DNA of 40,303 nucleotides, from assembly GCF_003725535.1 (NCBI RefSeq), contig NZ_RJSF01000019.1, forward strand, positions 317,797 to 358,099, given 5' to 3'. Positions 36,551-40,303 of the stretch are shown here, in pieces. Below the pieces are notes generated by a model. It was given only the letters and a program-made list of their open reading frames with translations. It made no database searches and had not been told where the DNA came from. This DNA comes from Nocardioides pocheonensis. Its GTDB lineage: Bacteria; Actinomycetota; Actinomycetes; Propionibacteriales; Nocardioidaceae. The first letter of the stretch is position 1. The number at the start of each line of letters is the position of its first letter. A program made the position numbers and the translations under genes.

Positions 36551-38422
36551 GTGAGCGAGACGTCGACGCGCCCGGACGGAGCACCTGCGAACGACGCCAC
36601 GAACCCCGCCGCTCACGACGGGGCTCACGAGGCGACCAGTCCTCCGGCTGCTGACCCGGGCCGCTCGACCCTGCGGGACGGCTTCGGCGTCCTCGGGGTC
36701 GCGATCCGCCGGGAGCCGTGGATCTTCACGGTCTCGACGCTCGGCAGCCTGCTCTTCGGCGCGCTCACCGTCGCCGACGCCTGGGTGCTCGGCTGGGCGA
36801 CCGACCACGTGGTGCTCCCCGCGTTCCGCACCGGCACGACCACCGCGCGGGCGGTCCTCGCGGTGCTGGCGCTGTTCCTCGGCGTGGCGATCCTGCGCGC
36901 CGTGGGCATCGTCGCCCGGCGACTCGGCGCGGGCGTCATGCAGTACCGCATGCAGGCGGCGTACCGGCGCGAGGTCACCGCTCAGTACCTCCGGCTGCCG
37001 ATGGCCTGGCACCAGCGGCACCCGGCCGGTCAGCTGCTGTCCAACGCCAACTCCGACGTCGAGGCGGCGTGGGCCCCGATCGCGCCGCTCCCCATGGCGG
37101 TCGGCACGCTGGCGATGGTGGTCATCGCCGTCGTCCAGATGCTGCTGGTCGACCTCACCATGGCCGCCGTCGGGCTCATGGTGTTCCCGCTCGTCACAGC
37201 AGCGACCCTGACCTACCAACGGTTCTCCTCGCCGCTGTTCACCCGGATCCAGGCGCTGCGCGCCGAGCTGAGCGAGGTCGCGCACGAGTCGTTCGACGGC
37301 GCGATGGTCGTCAAGACGCTCGGGCGGGAGGCCGAGGAGACGGCGCGCTTCGCGGAGAAGGCCGAGCAGCTGCGCGACCTGGGCATCCGGGTCGGCCGGA
37401 TCCGTGCGGTGTTCGACCCGCTGCTCGAGGCACTGCCCGGGTTCGGTGTGCTGGGGGTGCTCGGCGTCGGCGTGTGGCGGATCCGCCACGGCCATGCCGA
37501 CCCCGGCGACGTGGTCACGATCGCCTACCTGCTCACGATCGTCGCCTTCCCGATCCGCTCGATCGGCTGGCTGCTGGGCGAGTTCCCGCGCTCGATCGTG
37601 GGCTTCCGGCGGGTGCAGCGGGTGCTCGACGAACCCGTCGAGACGACGTACGGCGACGTGCGGCTCGGCGACCCGCAGCGTGCTGCCCGGCTCGAGCTCG
37701 ACGGCCTCGCCTACTCCTACCTCCCGCAGCAGCCGGTGCTCGGCGACCTGAGCTTCGTGGTCGAGCCCGGACGCACCGTCGCCGTCGTCGGAGAGACCGC
37801 GTCCGGCAAGAGCACGCTGACCACCCTGCTCACTCGGCTCGTCGACCCCGACGCCGGTCGCGTGGTGCTCGACGGGGTCGACCTGCGCGACCTCGCCCCG
37901 GGCGAGCTCGCCCGGCACGTCGCGCTGGTGCCGCAGAGCGCCTTCATGTTCGACGACACCGTCCGGGGCAACGTCACGCTCGGCGAGGACGTGCCCGACG
38001 AGGAGGTGTGGTCCGCGCTCCGCACGGCGCAGGCCGACGGGTTCGTGGCAGCGCTGCCGAAGGGGCTGGACTCCCGGCTCGGTGAGCGGGGGACCACGCT
38101 CTCGGGCGGGCAGCGCCAGCGGCTCTCCCTGGCCCGTGCCCTCGTACGTCGTCCTCGCCTGCTCGTCCTGGACGACGCCACGTCCGCGGTCGACCCGGAG
38201 GTCGAGGCCCGCATCCTCGCCGCGATGCGTACGGCTGTCGCCGAGGGGTCGGCGTCGACGCTGGTCCTGATCGCCTACCGCAAGGCCACGATCGCGCTGG
38301 CCGACGAGGTGCTGTTCCTCGCCGGCGGACGGATCGCCGACCGCGGCACCCACGCCGACCTGCTCCAGCGCAACCCCGCCTACGCCCGGCTGGTCAACGC
38401 CTACGAGGAGGTGCCGACGTGA
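36551..38422 (+). CDS. ABC exporter half-transporter with degenerate ATPase site residues
   Basis: A 623-residue protein: a ~45-residue disordered N-terminus (Pro/Ala/His-rich), six transmembrane helices (residues ~55-340), then an ATPase domain. Walker A is GETASGKST, Q-loop VPQSAFMFDD, signature LSGGQRQRL (intact). The Walker B Glu is Asp (LVLDDATSAVD), and the H-loop His is Tyr (LIAYRKATI). So it supplies a good signature but a weakened catalytic site. GTG at 36551 is preferred over TTG at 36542, which touches the -10 box. It overlaps the partner gene by 4 bases and surely forms a heterodimer with it. The substrate is unknown; multidrug or lipid export is typical. Confidence 0.93.
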   Translation: MSETSTRPDGAPANDATNPAAHDGAHEATSPPAADPGRSTLRDGFGVLGVAIRREPWIFTVSTLGSLLFGALTVADAWVLGWATDHVVLPAFRTGTTTARAVLAVLALFLGVAILRAVGIVARRLGAGVMQYRMQAAYRREVTAQYLRLPMAWHQRHPAGQLLSNANSDVEAAWAPIAPLPMAVGTLAMVVIAVVQMLLVDLTMAAVGLMVFPLVTAATLTYQRFSSPLFTRIQALRAELSEVAHESFDGAMVVKTLGREAEETARFAEKAEQLRDLGIRVGRIRAVFDPLLEALPGFGVLGVLGVGVWRIRHGHADPGDVVTIAYLLTIVAFPIRSIGWLLGEFPRSIVGFRRVQRVLDEPVETTYGDVRLGDPQRAARLELDGLAYSYLPQQPVLGDLSFVVEPGRTVAVVGETASGKSTLTTLLTRLVDPDAGRVVLDGVDLRDLAPGELARHVALVPQSAFMFDDTVRGNVTLGEDVPDEEVWSALRTAQADGFVAALPKGLDSRLGERGTTLSGGQRQRLSLARALVRRPRLLVLDDATSAVDPEVEARILAAMRTAVAEGSASTLVLIAYRKATIALADEVLFLAGGRIADRGTHADLLQRNPAYARLVNAYEEVPT

Positions 38423-40233
38423 CGACCGTGGCCCCGTCCGCGGGCACGTCGATGGCCACCGGCGACGAGATCTCGGCCTGGCAGACGATCAAGCGCGGTG
38501 CCGAGATCTCCCCGGAGCTCAAGGACGGCTTCTGGGGGACGCTGCTGCTCGCCCTGCTCGGCACCGCCGGCCGTGTCGTGGTCCCGGTCGTCGTGCAGCA
38601 GACGCTCGACCGCGGCATCAACGGCCCGCACGGCATCGATCTCCCGTTCGTCACCCGAATGGCGCTCGTCGCGGCGCTCGCCCTCGTGCTGACCGGCGCC
38701 TCGTCGTACCTGATGACCGCGCGGCTGTTCACCACGGCGGAGCGGGGTCTCGCGACCCTGCGAATCAAGGCGTTCCGGCACGTGCACGACCTCCCGGTGC
38801 TGACCCAGAACACCGAGCGGCGCGGCGCCCTGGTCTCGCGGGTCACCAGCGACGTCGACCAGGTCAGCCAGTTCCTGGTCTTCGGCGGCATCATCGGCAT
38901 CATCAGCGTCGGGCAGGTCATCGTGGCGACCCTGATCATGCTGTACTACAGTTGGCAGCTGACGATCGTGGTCTGGGTGTGCTTCGCGCCGCTGTTCCTG
39001 TCGCTGCGGTACTTCCAGCGCCGGCTGTCCGCGGCGTACGGCGTGGTCCGCCGGATGGTCGGCCAGATGCTCGCCGCGGTCTCCGAGCCGGTCGTCGGCG
39101 CCGTCGTCGTGCGCACGCACGCGATCGAGGGCCGCACGCAGGCGCGGATCGACGAGGCGATCGCGCGCTACCAGGACGCCAGCACGAAGGCGCAGGGGCT
39201 CACGGCGTTCTCGTTCTCGCTGGGCGGCGTCTCCGCCGGACTCGCGAACGCCCTGGTGCTGATCGTGGGCATCTGGCTGGGCCAGGGCCACCTCTGGGCC
39301 GGCCACGTCACCTCCGGCGAGGTGCTCGCCTTCGCATTCCTGGTGTCGCTGTTCGTGAGCCCGGTCCAGATGGGCACCCAGGTGCTCACCGACGCCCAGA
39401 ACGCGATCGCCGGGTGGCGCCGGGTGATCGGGATCCTGGACACCCCCGCCGATCTCGACGACCCGGGCGCTACGGGAGCGTCCCTCCCGCACCGTCCGCT
39501 CGACATCGAGTTCGACCACGTCGACTTCGCCTACCCCGGCGGGCCGCTGGTGCTGCGCGACGTCGACCTGCGGATCGAGGCGGGCACGCGCGTCGCGGTC
39601 GTCGGCGAGACCGGCTCCGGCAAGACCACCTTCGCCAAGGTGCTCACCCGGCTGATGGACCCGGTCTCCGGATCGGTGCGGCTGGCCGGCCACGACCTGC
39701 GCACGGTCACGTTCTCGTCGCTGCGCCGCCGGGTCGTGCTCGTGCCGCAGGAGGGCTTCCTCTTCGACTCCACGCTGCTGGCGAACGTGTCGTACGGCGA
39801 CCTCGACGCGACCCCCGACGACGTCCGCCGGGCGGTCATCGGGCTCGGGCTCGGGGACTGGCTCGAGTCCCTCCCTCTCGGTCTCGACACCCGTGTCGGG
39901 CAGCGCGGTGAGTCGATGAGTGCCGGCGAGCGCCAGCTGGTGGCGCTGGTCCGCGCCCACCTCGCCGACCCGGACCTGCTCGTCCTCGACGAGGCCACCA
40001 GCGCGGTCGACCCGGCCCTGGAGATGCGGATCGGCCGCGCCCTCGAGGCGCTGATGTCCGGCCGGACCAGCGTCACCATCGCCCACCGGATGTCCACGGC
40101 CGAGAACGCCGACGAGGTGATCGTCTTCGACCAGGGACGGGTCGTGCAGCGTGGCCCGCACACGGCCCTGGTCGCCGAGGGCGGGGTCTACGGCCGGCTC
40201 CACGCCTCCTGGGTCGCCCAACAGGGGACGTGA
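38419..40233 (+). CDS. ABC exporter half-transporter with intact catalytic residues and altered signature
   Basis: A 604-residue partner of the preceding gene, with six transmembrane helices (residues ~40-330) and an ATPase domain. Walker A GETGSGKTT (~396), Q-loop VPQEGFLFDS, Walker B LVLDEATSAVD with catalytic Glu, and H-loop IAHRMST (~556) are canonical. The signature is MSAGERQ (~500) instead of LSGGQ. In a heterodimer its Walker motifs meet the partner's intact signature. The GTG follows GAGGAGGTG. The stop is followed directly by a tandem repeat. Confidence 0.93.
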   Translation: MTTVAPSAGTSMATGDEISAWQTIKRGAEISPELKDGFWGTLLLALLGTAGRVVVPVVVQQTLDRGINGPHGIDLPFVTRMALVAALALVLTGASSYLMTARLFTTAERGLATLRIKAFRHVHDLPVLTQNTERRGALVSRVTSDVDQVSQFLVFGGIIGIISVGQVIVATLIMLYYSWQLTIVVWVCFAPLFLSLRYFQRRLSAAYGVVRRMVGQMLAAVSEPVVGAVVVRTHAIEGRTQARIDEAIARYQDASTKAQGLTAFSFSLGGVSAGLANALVLIVGIWLGQGHLWAGHVTSGEVLAFAFLVSLFVSPVQMGTQVLTDAQNAIAGWRRVIGILDTPADLDDPGATGASLPHRPLDIEFDHVDFAYPGGPLVLRDVDLRIEAGTRVAVVGETGSGKTTFAKVLTRLMDPVSGSVRLAGHDLRTVTFSSLRRRVVLVPQEGFLFDSTLLANVSYGDLDATPDDVRRAVIGLGLGDWLESLPLGLDTRVGQRGESMSAGERQLVALVRAHLADPDLLVLDEATSAVDPALEMRIGRALEALMSGRTSVTIAHRMSTAENADEVIVFDQGRVVQRGPHTALVAEGGVYGRLHASWVAQQGT

Positions 40234-40303
40234 CGCCGAGCGGGCACGGATGCTGCGTCGACGTACGCCGAGCGGGCACGGATGCTGCGCTGGGGTACGC
40301 CGA
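40233..40303 (+). repeat. Tandem repeat, 32-base period, cut by the window end
   Basis: A 25-base conserved block starting ACGCCGAGCGGGCACGG occurs at 40233 and 40265, and its first seven bases recur at 40297. Blocks are separated by seven variable bases (TCGACGT, then CTGGGGT). The first begins at the final base of the exporter stop codon. The full copy number is not visible. Confidence 0.85.

Noticed and set aside
40233-40303. CRISPR array at the right end
   Set aside because: The variable parts are only seven bases, far too short for spacers, and no cas gene is nearby.

Overview
The window is very GC-rich, densely coded DNA from a high-GC Gram-positive bacterium. Gene content and order, bifunctional PriA-type HisA, many leaderless-looking promoters, and short repeats beginning GGTGGTTGAGCCTG all point to an actinobacterium, most likely of the Nocardioides/Nocardioidaceae type. 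This placement is inferred from sequence features, not from a database search. No stretch longer than about 160 bases lacks a gene, and I see no rRNA, tRNA, prophage, insertion sequence or CRISPR array. It looks like core chromosome.

Layout. Bases 1-4767 (+) hold the 3' part of a TraR/DksA zinc-finger gene with a long Lys/Ala/Pro-repeat tail, then lspA, an RluA-family pseudouridine synthase, a GNAT acetyltransferase fused to chorismate mutase, a DUF2332 protein and the membrane protease HtpX, mostly with overlapping ends. Bases 4910-10786 (+) hold replicative polymerase dnaE, a small membrane protein and a membrane-anchored DUF3352-like protein. Bases 10800-11975 (-) hold a YbaK-type deacylase and a LON-domain protein. 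Bases 12048-17618 (+) form a histidine operon, hisD-hisC-hisB-hisH-orf107-hisA/priA-hisF; hisG, hisE and hisI are not in the window. Bases 17629-19827 (-) hold two related septum-formation-type lipoproteins and an NADPH-dependent FMN-reductase-like protein. Bases 19832-21734 (+) hold leuA behind a leucine-rich leader peptide and an alternative-pairing RNA.

Bases 21721-26903 contain two orphan sensor histidine kinases pointing away from the ends of an alpha/beta-hydrolase gene; no response regulator is present. recO and uppS follow. Bases 28607-31646 (-) form a zinc-uptake operon, znuA-znuC-znuB-zur. It is read from a promoter that lies entirely inside a 37-base perfect palindrome made of two Zur/Fur-type boxes. 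To the right are a small ABM-domain protein, glycyl-tRNA synthetase, a lipoprotein, dusB (apparently CTG-initiated), a secreted SH3/zinc-peptidase-like protein, and a two-gene ABC exporter whose subunits carry complementary active-site degeneration. The window ends inside a 32-base-period tandem repeat.

The strongest regulatory findings are the Zur palindrome/promoter and the leuA leader, whose competing stems end at the ribosome-binding region of leuA and so suggest translational attenuation. I saw no clear evidence of a wholly new multi-gene system.
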